Shown here piece after piece: positions 1 to 6,176 of a stretch of 6,298 nt of DNA. The position numbers were made by a program, and so were the translations under genes. Position 1 is the first letter of the stretch, and every line of letters begins with the position of its first letter. Origin of the DNA: Desulfobacula sp. GTDB lineage: Bacteria > Desulfobacterota > Desulfobacteria > Desulfobacterales > Desulfobacteraceae. Below the pieces are notes generated by a model that saw nothing but the letters and a program-made list of their open reading frames with translations, was not told the origin of the DNA and ran no database searches. Where the stretch lies: positions 1 through 6,298 of the forward strand of contig JAGLNZ010000206.1 of the NCBI GenBank assembly GCA_023139225.1. The letters run 5' to 3'.

Positions 1-3
1 TTC

Positions 4-33
4 TTGACAAAAAAGAGGGTCCGGGCTTACAAA
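4..33 (+). promoter_or_regulatory. Possible sigma-70 promoter of the cNMP-domain gene
   Basis: A perfect -35 hexamer TTGACA lies at 4-9. The best -10 candidate is TACAAA at 28-33, an 18-base spacer away and matching 4 of 6 consensus positions. The 13-mer TTCTTGACAAAAA at 1-13 recurs exactly at 728-740, ahead of the riboswitch, which supports both being promoter elements. The upstream side is cut by the window edge and the -10 is weak. Confidence 0.4.
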
Positions 34-62
34 TTATTATTCCCAACTTTGAGGAGAAAATC

Positions 63-722
63 ATGTTAGGGCCCAAATTCGGTACTATTAAATCCTATTA
101 TAAAAATCAGATGATATTCAAGGAAGGTCACATAGGTAATGTTGGATATCTTATTAAAACAGGAGAAGTAACCATATACAAAATCATTGATGATGAAAAA
201 AAAATTCTAAGCAAGCTGGGACCTGGTGAAGTTTTCGGGGAGATGTGTATTGTAACTGAATCACCCAGGACTGCCTTTGCTAAAGCCACTGAATACTGTG
301 ATCTGGTAATTATAGACAAGGATACTTTATTTGCCATGCTCAAGCAAAGCCCAAAGCTGATTCAGTCCATCACCATCCTTTTGATGAAACGGCTGTCCAA
401 TACCCTGGATATGCTTGACAGGAAGGGCGATGATTCGCCCGGCACCAAAAATATGTTAAGCATCTGCAGCCTGCTTGATCTGATGGTCAAGAAAGACAAT
501 GACCAGGGCATCAATTATCATGCTTTTTGTGAAAAGGTCATGGACATTATTTATGTAAATCAAACGCAAATTGATAATATCATTAAATTGTTAGAAAAAT
601 TAAAAGTAATTGAAGTATCCGGTGAATATCAAAAAGTAAAAACATCGGGCTGCACCATCAAGGTTGTTGACAGCAAAAGTTTCTTAAAAAATGTAAAAAA
701 ATATTCCAGCGGGCAATCCTGA
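63..722 (+). CDS. Crp/Fnr-family cyclic nucleotide-binding domain protein
   Basis: This 219-residue cytosolic protein has the length of a Crp/Fnr regulator. Residues about 10-115 read as a cNMP-binding beta-roll: paired glycines in the early strands (G26, G29, G34), then GEVFGEM (55-61) and SPRTA (67-71). The last two match the phosphate-binding cassette in which a Glu and an Arg contact the ligand (here probably E60 and R69). A long helix follows (about 95-118). Residues about 130-190 look like a helical/winged-helix segment ending in a helix-turn-strand (NIIKLLEKLKVIEV), but the DNA-recognition helix is not a classic Crp one, so DNA binding is an inference. No Cys cluster for an Fnr-type iron-sulfur centre is evident. 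The start is supported by GAGGAG at 51-56, six bases before the ATG. Ligand and targets are unknown. The thi operon follows on the same strand but has its own promoter and riboswitch, so a functional link is unproven. It could equally be a non-transcriptional cNMP-domain protein. Confidence 0.85.
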   Translation: MLGPKFGTIKSYYKNQMIFKEGHIGNVGYLIKTGEVTIYKIIDDEKKILSKLGPGEVFGEMCIVTESPRTAFAKATEYCDLVIIDKDTLFAMLKQSPKLIQSITILLMKRLSNTLDMLDRKGDDSPGTKNMLSICSLLDLMVKKDNDQGINYHAFCEKVMDIIYVNQTQIDNIIKLLEKLKVIEVSGEYQKVKTSGCTIKVVDSKSFLKNVKKYSSGQS

Positions 723-730
723 AAATTTTC

Positions 731-760
731 TTGACAAAAACAAACAAATTTAAGTAGTAA
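731..760 (+). promoter_or_regulatory. Probable promoter of the thi operon
   Basis: A consensus -35 TTGACA at 731-736 and a weak -10 TAGTAA at 755-760 (3 of 6 matches) are separated by 18 bases, the same spacing as in the candidate promoter at 4-33. Transcription would start near 767, just ahead of the TPP aptamer, which is where a riboswitch leader should begin. An imperfect inverted repeat, AATTTAAG at 747-754 and CTTAAGTT at 763-770, flanks the -10. Confidence 0.55.
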
Positions 761-774
761 AGCTTAAGTTAGTT

Positions 775-864
775 CACTGGGGGTGCTTTTTATCAAAAGC
801 TGAGAGAAGTTGAAAACTTCAACCCTTGGAACCTGATACGGTTAGTACCGGCGTAGGGAAAGTG
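775..864 (+). ncRNA. TPP riboswitch aptamer (THI element)
   Basis: All conserved blocks of the TPP aptamer are present in order: GGGGGTGC at 779-786, CTGAGAG at 800-806, ACCC followed by GAACCTGAT at 822-837, CGGTTAGTACCG at 839-850 and GCGTAGGGAA at 851-860. P1 can form between CACT (775-778) and AGTG (861-864). The variable arm is a neat hairpin, GAAGTT (806-811) with AACTTC (815-820). P5 is CGG (839-841) with CCG (848-850). The CTGAGA and GCGTAGGGA segments are the known pyrimidine- and pyrophosphate-sensing parts of the family. Position directly ahead of thiS-thiG-thiH-thiF-thiE-thiC fits end-product repression by thiamine pyrophosphate. Confidence 0.97.
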
Positions 865-972
865 TATGAAGCATCAACTTTTTAATTTCTTATCCTTTCT
901 TTATATTCCGAAAATTTTATCCAACCGTTCAGGTACCATGTGATTTTATTAGATTACTGGTTTGGAGGCTTT
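865..972 (+). promoter_or_regulatory. Riboswitch expression platform with likely RBS-sequestering hairpin
   Basis: About 108 bases separate the aptamer from the thiS start. I find no local GC-rich hairpin followed by a T-run, so transcription termination is not supported. TCCAACC at 920-926 can pair with GGTTTGGA at 959-966 (7 pairs, T961 bulged), covering the first bases of the thiS Shine-Dalgarno GGAGG at 964-968. AACCGT at 923-928 is also complementary to ACGGTT at 838-843, inside aptamer arm P5 and its loop. The two pairings cannot coexist, which gives a simple off/on model for translation of thiS. This is inference from complementarity only. Confidence 0.45.
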
Positions 973-1170
973 ATGAAAATCAATCTGAACGGAAAAAGAG
1001 TGGAATCAAAAAGCAAAACCCTGATGGATCTTGTTCTGGAGCAGGGTTTTGATCTTACATCCCTGATTATTGAAATCAATTTTGAAGTGATCAAACAGGA
1101 GACCTGGCAGGATATCTCCATAAAAGAGGGAGATAATGTTGAGTTACTCAGTTTTGTGGGGGGAGGATAA
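973..1170 (+). CDS. thiS: Sulfur carrier protein ThiS
   Basis: This is a 65-residue ubiquitin-like sulfur carrier for thiazole formation. It opens with the typical beta strand MKINLNGK and ends in SFVGGG, giving the C-terminal Gly-Gly that ThiF adenylates and that becomes a thiocarboxylate donating sulfur to ThiG. Length matches the family (about 65). The ATG at 973 was chosen because GGAGG sits at 964-968, four bases upstream. An in-frame GTG at 940 would add 11 unrelated residues, has no good ribosome binding site and lies within the riboswitch expression platform. First gene of the operon, with its stop codon directly abutting the thiG ATG. The protein acts in the cytosol in complex with ThiF and then ThiG. 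Confidence 0.95.
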   Translation: MKINLNGKRVESKSKTLMDLVLEQGFDLTSLIIEINFEVIKQETWQDISIKEGDNVELLSFVGGG

Positions 1171-1953
1171 ATGACGGACATCAAAAATGACAGGCTCATC
1201 CTTGGTGATGTTGAATTTACAAGCCGCCTGTTCACCGGAACCGGCAAGTTTGCATCAAAAAAATTCATTGCACCCATGCTTGAGGCAAGCGGCTCCCAGA
1301 TGATCACTATTGCCCTTCGACGGGTTGATCCCACTGCCGATAAGGAAAACATATTAAATTATATTCCTGATTCCATTACCTTGCTGCCCAATACATCGGG
1401 GGCCAGAACTGCCCGGGAAGCGGTTCGTATTGCAAGGATTGCAAGGCAGGCCGGGTGTGGAAAGTTTATTAAAATAGAAGTAATCACGGATATGCAATAC
1501 CTTTTGCCGGACAATCATGAAACACTCAAGGCAACCGGGATACTGGCAAAGGAAGGGTTTGTGGTCCTTCCCTATATAATGCCGGATATCACCGTGACCA
1601 AACAACTCTATGATGCAGGAGCAGCGGCAGTCATGCCTCTTGGTTCCCCCATCGGCACCAGCCGGGGACTTGAAATGAAACCTGTGATCAAGATGATTAT
1701 TGAGACAAGTAAAATTCCTGTGGTGGTTGATGCCGGCATCGGCAGGCCTTCCCAGGCTGCAGAAACCATGGAAATGGGTGCGGATGCGGTCCTTGTCAAT
1801 ACCGCCATTGCAACCAGTCAGAATCCGGCTTTAACGGGACGGGCTTTTGCCCTGGCAGTGGAAGCAGGCAGAATAGCTTATCTTTCCAATATGACGGGAA
1901 AAAAATTGTATGCTCATGCTTCTTCACCTCTGACCGGATTTTTAAGGGAGTGA
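1171..1953 (+). CDS. thiG: Thiazole synthase ThiG
   Basis: This 260-residue TIM-barrel enzyme condenses 1-deoxy-D-xylulose 5-phosphate, dehydroglycine and ThiS-thiocarboxylate into the thiazole phosphate moiety of thiamine. Family hallmarks are visible in order: SRLFTGTGK (18-26), the ALRRVD block (48-53), [11 protein letters not shown] (74-84), FIKIEV (99-104) with K101 as the expected Schiff-base lysine for DXP, LLPD (111-114), [12 protein letters not shown] (153-164), [13 protein letters not shown] (184-196) and [12 protein letters not shown] (203-214). The loop GTSRGL (162-167) differs from the more usual GSG-type version but keeps the phosphate-binding context. GGAGG at 1162-1166, inside the end of thiS, sits four bases before the ATG, so translation is probably coupled to thiS. 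Full length, no damage seen. Confidence 0.97.
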   Translation: MTDIKNDRLILGDVEFTSRLFTGTGKFASKKFIAPMLEASGSQMITIALRRVDPTADKENILNYIPDSITLLPNTSGARTAREAVRIARIARQAGCGKFIKIEVITDMQYLLPDNHETLKATGILAKEGFVVLPYIMPDITVTKQLYDAGAAAVMPLGSPIGTSRGLEMKPVIKMIIETSKIPVVVDAGIGRPSQAAETMEMGADAVLVNTAIATSQNPALTGRAFALAVEAGRIAYLSNMTGKKLYAHASSPLTGFLRE

Positions 1954-1957
1954 AAAA

Positions 1958-3064
1958 ATGTCTTTTATGGAACTGGTAGACCGGTTTGAAACCTTTGATT
2001 TTAACGAATATTTTCAGTCGGTTACAAGGGCTGATATCCAAAGATCTTTGAATCGGGATCATCTTGAACCTTATGACCTTCTCAACCTTTTATCTGAGCC
2101 GGCCCAGGGATTTTTGGAAGAGATGGCTCAAAAAGCAAGGAAATTAACTCTTCAGTATTTCGGCAGAACCATCGGGCTTTATGCGCCCATGTATATTTCC
2201 GACTATTGCTCCAATCACTGCACCTATTGCGGGTTTAATACAACCATGGATTTTACAAGGACCAAACTTTCCCTAGAGCAGATTGAATGCGAAGCAAAGG
2301 TGATTGCAGATACGGGTATCCGGCATATCCTTGTCCTGACAGGAGAAGCGCCTGCCAAAACCCCTATATCCTATTTTGAAAATACGATCGGGATCTTAAA
2401 AAACTATTTTTCTTCCATAGCCCTTGAGGTATTTCCCATGGATGAAGAAAAGTATCGCATTCTGAAAAAAGCAGGTGCGGATTCTTTAACCGTATATCAG
2501 GAAGTATATGACAAAAAGATTTATAGTCAGGTCCATCCAAAGGGGAGAAAAGCAGATTACCAATACCGGCTTTTAACCCCTGAAAGGGGGGCGAAAGCAG
2601 GGTTCAGGGGGATAAATATCGGGACCTTGTTTGGTCTGGGGGAACCAAGGACGGAAGCCTTTGTGAGTGGTCTCCATGCCAAGTATCTGGAGCGGGAATT
2701 TCCCGACGTGGAGGTTTCCCTGTCTCTTCCCAGGATGACAAAGGCACAAGGAGGAATTAAACCGAAACACATTCTTACGGACACTCGTTTTGTCCAGTTC
2801 ATGCTGGCCTGGCGCCTTTATATGCCAAGGCTCGGGATCAGCATTTCCACAAGGGAGTCTGCGGATTTCAGGGATAAGCTCATTCACCTGGGGGCCACAC
2901 GGTACTCGGCCGGATCTCAAACCGATGTGGGAGGATATGCTTTAAAAGCCAATGATGCAACCGTCCAGTTTGAAGTGACGGATACAAGAAGTGTGGAAGA
3001 GGTAAGTGATATGATCCGGCAAAGCGGTTATCAGCCGGTTTTCAAAGACTGGGAGATTTTTTAA
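1958..3064 (+). CDS. thiH: 2-iminoacetate synthase ThiH (radical SAM tyrosine lyase)
   Basis: This 368-residue radical SAM enzyme cleaves tyrosine to dehydroglycine (2-iminoacetate) and p-cresol, supplying ThiG. The cluster motif is CSNHCTYC with C84, C88 and C91 (CX3CX2C), preceded by GLYAPMYISDY as usual in ThiH. The C-terminal region has the expected STRESADFRDKLIHLGAT block, then AGSQTDVGGY and a VFKDWE ending. Length is normal for the family (about 370). GGGAG at 1946-1950 lies seven bases before the ATG, and only four bases separate it from the thiG stop. ThiH is oxygen-sensitive and replaces the glycine oxidase ThiO of aerobes, so the gene fits an anaerobic host. The resemblance to HydG and NosL-type tyrosine/tryptophan lyases is family-level; the thi operon context decides the call. 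Confidence 0.97.
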   Translation: MSFMELVDRFETFDFNEYFQSVTRADIQRSLNRDHLEPYDLLNLLSEPAQGFLEEMAQKARKLTLQYFGRTIGLYAPMYISDYCSNHCTYCGFNTTMDFTRTKLSLEQIECEAKVIADTGIRHILVLTGEAPAKTPISYFENTIGILKNYFSSIALEVFPMDEEKYRILKKAGADSLTVYQEVYDKKIYSQVHPKGRKADYQYRLLTPERGAKAGFRGINIGTLFGLGEPRTEAFVSGLHAKYLEREFPDVEVSLSLPRMTKAQGGIKPKHILTDTRFVQFMLAWRLYMPRLGISISTRESADFRDKLIHLGATRYSAGSQTDVGGYALKANDATVQFEVTDTRSVEEVSDMIRQSGYQPVFKDWEIF

Positions 3065-3606
3065 TGAAAATTGGGATTGCAGGTATCGGCGGCATTGGAT
3101 CAAATGTGGCAAGACTTCTTGCTCAAGGTCGGGTGAAAGAGATCAGGATTGTGGATTTTGATCGTGTGGAAATTTCAAATCTCAACCGGCAGTTTTATTT
3201 TTTTTCCCAGGTGGGAGAAAAAAAGACTGACAGCCTGGAAAAAAATCTTAAAGAAATATTCCCGGGGATGTGTATTGAAAAGATTGAAAAAAAAATTAAG
3301 TCGAAAGATGTAAGGGATCTGTTCTCAGGCTGCAGCATTGTCGTGGAAGGGTTTGACGATGAAATCTTAAAGAAAATGATCGTTGAACAATTTTGTGGAA
3401 CCGGCAAGGTTGTGGTGTCCGCTTCCGGCATTGCCGGCAAAAATATGGACGCTGTAACAACTAAAAAAATGGGCAATTGCCATATCGTAGGAGATTTTAT
3501 ATCCGGCCAGGACAAGTTTTCGCTTTTTCCGCCCAAAATTGCAATGGTGGCGTCGATCATGGCAGGTATTGTTTTAAGGTATGCAAAGGAAAAGACAGAT
3601 GAATGA
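3064..3606 (+). CDS. thiF: ThiS adenylyltransferase ThiF (short, second-type family)
   Basis: This 180-residue E1-like enzyme should adenylate the C-terminal glycine of ThiS. Visible features are the nucleotide-binding GIGGIG (7-12), the acidic DFD (31-33), SNLNRQ (38-43) with the ATP-contacting Asn/Arg, K54 after VGEK, and an Asp at 98 (EGFDD) where E1/MoeB proteins bind magnesium. It is clearly shorter than E. coli ThiF (about 250): it begins right at the first Rossmann strand, without the N-terminal helix carrying the RYxRQ motif, and has no CXXC zinc-binding pairs. This matches the shorter ThiF group found beside ThiH in anaerobes. The catalytic Cys is not obvious (C70, C90, C111 and C139 are present). 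The start overlaps the thiH stop by one base (TAATG), with GGGAG at 3051-3055. Confidence 0.9.
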   Translation: MKIGIAGIGGIGSNVARLLAQGRVKEIRIVDFDRVEISNLNRQFYFFSQVGEKKTDSLEKNLKEIFPGMCIEKIEKKIKSKDVRDLFSGCSIVVEGFDDEILKKMIVEQFCGTGKVVVSASGIAGKNMDAVTTKKMGNCHIVGDFISGQDKFSLFPPKIAMVASIMAGIVLRYAKEKTDE

Positions 3607-4636
3607 ATCAAGACTTTTGGATGCAAATATTAACCGTTCAGCCGAAGGGCTGCGGGTTTTGGAAGATATCGCAAGATTCAGGTTTGACCATCAGAATATG
3701 TCCCAAGATATCCGAAGGCTGAGGCACAAGGTAAGGGATTTGTTTAAAGGAAGACACAAAGAATTTTTATTATCACGGGATTCCTTTAATGATGTAGGAA
3801 TGACAACTTCCCTGCAACAGACCACAGATGCAAGAAAGGATCTCAAAGACACGGTATTGTCCAATTTTAAGAGGGTCCAGGAAGCGTTCCGGTCCATGGA
3901 AGAGATCCTCAAGACAAAAGAAGAATATCCGGCCGGAAAGAAGATTGAAAGACTGCGGTTTCAAGTATATTCCCTGGAACCTGAATTTTTATCTTTTTTT
4001 GAACGGCAGCTTCCCCGGGGTATTTACGGCATTTTAGGTGAAAAATTTTCCCTTGGGCGAACCAATGTTGAAGTGGCAAAACAGATGGTGGCTGCTCGCA
4101 TTGATGTTATCCAATACCGTGAAAAACTAAAAAATAAAACCTTGAAACAGATTTTTATTGAATGTCTTGAAATCCGGAAAATAACCGAGGATACAGGTAT
4201 TCCCTTTATTATTAATGATTATGCCGACATTGCCATGATGGTGGGAGCAGACGGTATTCACCAGGGACAGGATGATATTCCCGTTAAAGCCCTTCGCAAA
4301 ATTGTTCCCAATATGATGATCGGGTGCTCAACCCATTCACCTGAACAGGCAAAAAAAGCCATAGAGGATGGGGCGGATTACATTGGTGCGGGGCCTGTAT
4401 TTGCCACTCAAACCAAGGAGGATGTCTGCGATGCAGTGGGGTTTGAATATCTTGAGCATGTTGTAAAAAATCATGATGTCCCTTTTGTGGCCATTGGCGG
4501 GATTAAACGGCATAATTTAAGAGATGTCCTGAAAAGGGGAGCAAAAACCGTATGCCTGGTTACTGAAATTATCGGGGCCCCAAATATTGGAAAAAGAATC
4601 AAAGAAATAAAAAACATATTAGGAGAGGTTAAATGA
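3599..4636 (+). CDS. thiE: ThiD2-ThiE fusion: HMP-P kinase / thiamine-phosphate synthase
   Basis: This 345-residue protein has two domains. Residues 1-135 match ThiD2, a small HMP-phosphate kinase unrelated to classical Thi[19 protein letters not shown] (6-23), [10 protein letters not shown] (59-68) and [14 protein letters not shown] (89-102). Residues about 140-345 are a ThiE TIM barrel that joins HMP-PP and thiazole phosphate into thiamine phosphate: QYREK (172-176), [10 protein letters not shown] (203-212), [11 protein letters not shown] (216-226), [11 protein letters not shown] (241-251), [16 protein letters not shown] (258-273) and VAIGGI (297-302). Known ThiD2 proteins phosphorylate HMP-P but not free HMP, so this fusion would perform two consecutive steps without salvage of HMP. 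The ATG at 3599 is preferred over the ATG at 3581 because AAAGGA at 3585-3590 is eight bases upstream and the ThiD2 alignment begins here. It overlaps the end of thiF by eight bases, and its own stop overlaps thiC. Confidence 0.93.
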   Translation: MNESRLLDANINRSAEGLRVLEDIARFRFDHQNMSQDIRRLRHKVRDLFKGRHKEFLLSRDSFNDVGMTTSLQQTTDARKDLKDTVLSNFKRVQEAFRSMEEILKTKEEYPAGKKIERLRFQVYSLEPEFLSFFERQLPRGIYGILGEKFSLGRTNVEVAKQMVAARIDVIQYREKLKNKTLKQIFIECLEIRKITEDTGIPFIINDYADIAMMVGADGIHQGQDDIPVKALRKIVPNMMIGCSTHSPEQAKKAIEDGADYIGAGPVFATQTKEDVCDAVGFEYLEHVVKNHDVPFVAIGGIKRHNLRDVLKRGAKTVCLVTEIIGAPNIGKRIKEIKNILGEVK

Positions 4637-5916
4637 AGAGATCTTATACAACCCAGATGGATGCAGCAAGAAAAGGAATTCTTACCCCCCAGATGGAACA
4701 GGTGCTTGAAAATGAATCCATATCACAAGGCGATCTCATGGAAAAACTCAGCCTGGGCCATATCGCTATCCCGGCCAACCGGAACCATCTAAACCTTATG
4801 GCAGCAGGTGTTGGCCAAGGGCTTAAAACCAAGATCAATGTAAACCTTGGGGTATCCAAAGATGTCTGTTCCTTTGATGCGGAAATGAATAAGGCAAAGC
4901 TGGCCCTTGATTACAAGGCTGATGCGGTTATGGACCTAAGCGTGTCCGGGGACACCGAAGGATTCAGAAAGAGGCTGGTTAAAGAAATTCCAATAATGAT
5001 TGGAACCGTACCCATTTACGATACCCTGACCCGGACAGGTAAGCCCACCCGGGATATTACCGTGGAAGACTGGTTTAAGACTGTTGAAATTCATGCCCGA
5101 AACGGGATCGATTTTATCACTATCCATGCAGGGCTTACAAGAAAGTGTGTTGCAAGTCTCAGGACAAACAGGCGGCTTTGCGGGATTGTGAGCCGGGGCG
5201 GGGCCATTTTGTTTGAATGGATGGAAAAAACAAAGAAAGAAAATCCATTTTATGAGAATTTTGACAGGCTCCTTGATATCTGTGAAGCCTATGATGTCTG
5301 TATCAGTCTTGGGGACGGACTTCGTCCCGGTGCCATTAAAGATTCAACCGATGCCCCACAGATTGAAGAGCTGATTACCTTAGGAGAGCTGACCAAACGG
5401 GCCTGGGAAAGAAATGTCCAGGTCATGATAGAGGGCCCCGGTCATGTCCCTCTTCATGAAATTGAAATGAATATGAAATTGCAAAAAAAACTTTGCCATA
5501 ACGCTCCTTTTTATGTCCTTGGACCTCTTGTAACCGATATTGCACCCGGGTATGATCATATCACCTCTGCCATCGGCGGGGCACTTGCCGCCATGCACGG
5601 GGCGGATTTTCTTTGCTATGTCACCCCTGCCGAACATCTTTGCCTGCCGTCTGCCGATGATGTGAAAGAAGGCATTATGGCCTCAAAAATTGCCGCCCAT
5701 GCCGGGGATCTTGCCAAAGGAATAAAGGATGCGGATATCATCGATAATAACATGAGCAGGGCAAGAGGTGAGCTTGACTGGGACGGTCAGTTTGATAGTG
5801 CCATAGACCCGGAAAAGGCCCGCAGGTACAGAAAATATTCAGAACCCTCTGAAAAAGATGTCTGTACGATGTGCGGTGATTTTTGTGCCGTTAAACGAGT
5901 GGGAGAATTGTTATAA
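4633..5916 (+). CDS. thiC: Phosphomethylpyrimidine synthase ThiC (short form)
   Basis: This 427-residue radical SAM enzyme rearranges aminoimidazole ribotide to HMP phosphate, the pyrimidine precursor. Recognisable blocks are IAIPANRNH (44-52), [10 protein letters not shown] (98-107), TVPIYDT (124-130), [10 protein letters not shown] (160-169), [36 protein letters not shown] and a C-terminal cluster motif with Cys at 411, 414 and 418. It lacks the extra N-terminal domain of the roughly 600-residue ThiC of many proteobacteria and matches the short form of archaea and anaerobic bacteria. The cluster spacing reads CX2CX3C. A related enzyme, BzaF, makes 5-hydroxybenzimidazole for cobamides from the same substrate and is hard to separate by eye; the TPP riboswitch and thi operon make ThiC the better call. 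The start overlaps the thiE stop as ATGA, with AGGAG at 4621-4625. Confidence 0.93.
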   Translation: MKRSYTTQMDAARKGILTPQMEQVLENESISQGDLMEKLSLGHIAIPANRNHLNLMAAGVGQGLKTKINVNLGVSKDVCSFDAEMNKAKLALDYKADAVMDLSVSGDTEGFRKRLVKEIPIMIGTVPIYDTLTRTGKPTRDITVEDWFKTVEIHARNGIDFITIHAGLTRKCVASLRTNRRLCGIVSRGGAILFEWMEKTKKENPFYENFDRLLDICEAYDVCISLGDGLRPGAIKDSTDAPQIEELITLGELTKRAWERNVQVMIEGPGHVPLHEIEMNMKLQKKLCHNAPFYVLGPLVTDIAPGYDHITSAIGGALAAMHGADFLCYVTPAEHLCLPSADDVKEGIMASKIAAHAGDLAKGIKDADIIDNNMSRARGELDWDGQFDSAIDPEKARRYRKYSEPSEKDVCTMCGDFCAVKRVGELL

Positions 5917-6114
5917 ATGTTTGGTGCTTTGTCAAAACGCGAGTATATTTAACTGCATCGGAAAAAAATAGCGAGTAATTTCGGATTAGGGTTAAAATGT
6001 CAGAATATTTAAAGAGATATATATAAAAATACATATATCTGGTTATCAAATCTGTTAAGAAAGTCAAGAATTGTTAGTTGCAGCCCAGCCCAGCTCAGGT
6101 TTGATGGTTACTAA
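5917..6114. other. Non-coding gap after thiC
   Basis: About 200 A/T-rich bases without a credible gene; open frames here are 12 codons or fewer. The only structure is a weak hairpin, AGATATATATA at 6015-6025 with TACATATATCT at 6030-6040 (10 of 11 positions paired, AAAA loop). It is not followed by a T-run, so I do not call it a terminator. CAGCC occurs twice in tandem at 6081-6090, followed by CAGCT, with no evident role. Confidence 0.6.
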
Positions 6115-6169
6115 TTTGATTGAAACTATTTTTTTTTGGAGAGGTGATAGTTTCAATCAAAGATTTTTT
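6115..6169 (+). terminator. Perfect 15-bp inverted repeat, probable terminator between convergent genes
   Basis: TTTGATTGAAACTAT at 6115-6129 is the exact reverse complement of 6147-6161, with a 17-base loop. Two bases later comes a run of six T (6164-6169), so on the + strand it resembles an A/T-rich intrinsic terminator for the thi operon, some 200 bases past the thiC stop. On the minus strand it lies 15 bases beyond the stop of the zinc-ribbon gene but has a poorer T-tract, so it may act mainly in one direction. Stem AT content and loop size are unusual for a strong terminator. Confidence 0.6.
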
Positions 6170-6176
6170 AAAAAAG

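Noticed and set aside
806..883. Long-range pairing of GAAGTTGA (806-813) with TCAACTTT (874-881) followed by T's as a terminator
   Set aside because: It would enclose 60 bases of aptamer and break the P3 arm, so it would form without TPP, the wrong direction for a repressing riboswitch.
940..972. GTG start giving an 11-residue N-terminal extension of ThiS
   Set aside because: No Shine-Dalgarno precedes it, the extension is not ThiS-like, and GGAGG at 964-968 clearly serves the ATG at 973.
2557..2920. Minus-strand open frames inside thiH
   Set aside because: They are shadows of a well-conserved radical SAM gene and have no ribosome binding site or recognisable domain.
4633..5916. BzaF (5-hydroxybenzimidazole synthase) instead of ThiC
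   Set aside because: The families are close, but the gene is translationally coupled to thiE under a TPP riboswitch and no cobamide genes are nearby.
6115..6161. CRISPR repeat fragment
   Set aside because: Only one inverted pair exists, with no direct repeats, spacers or cas genes.
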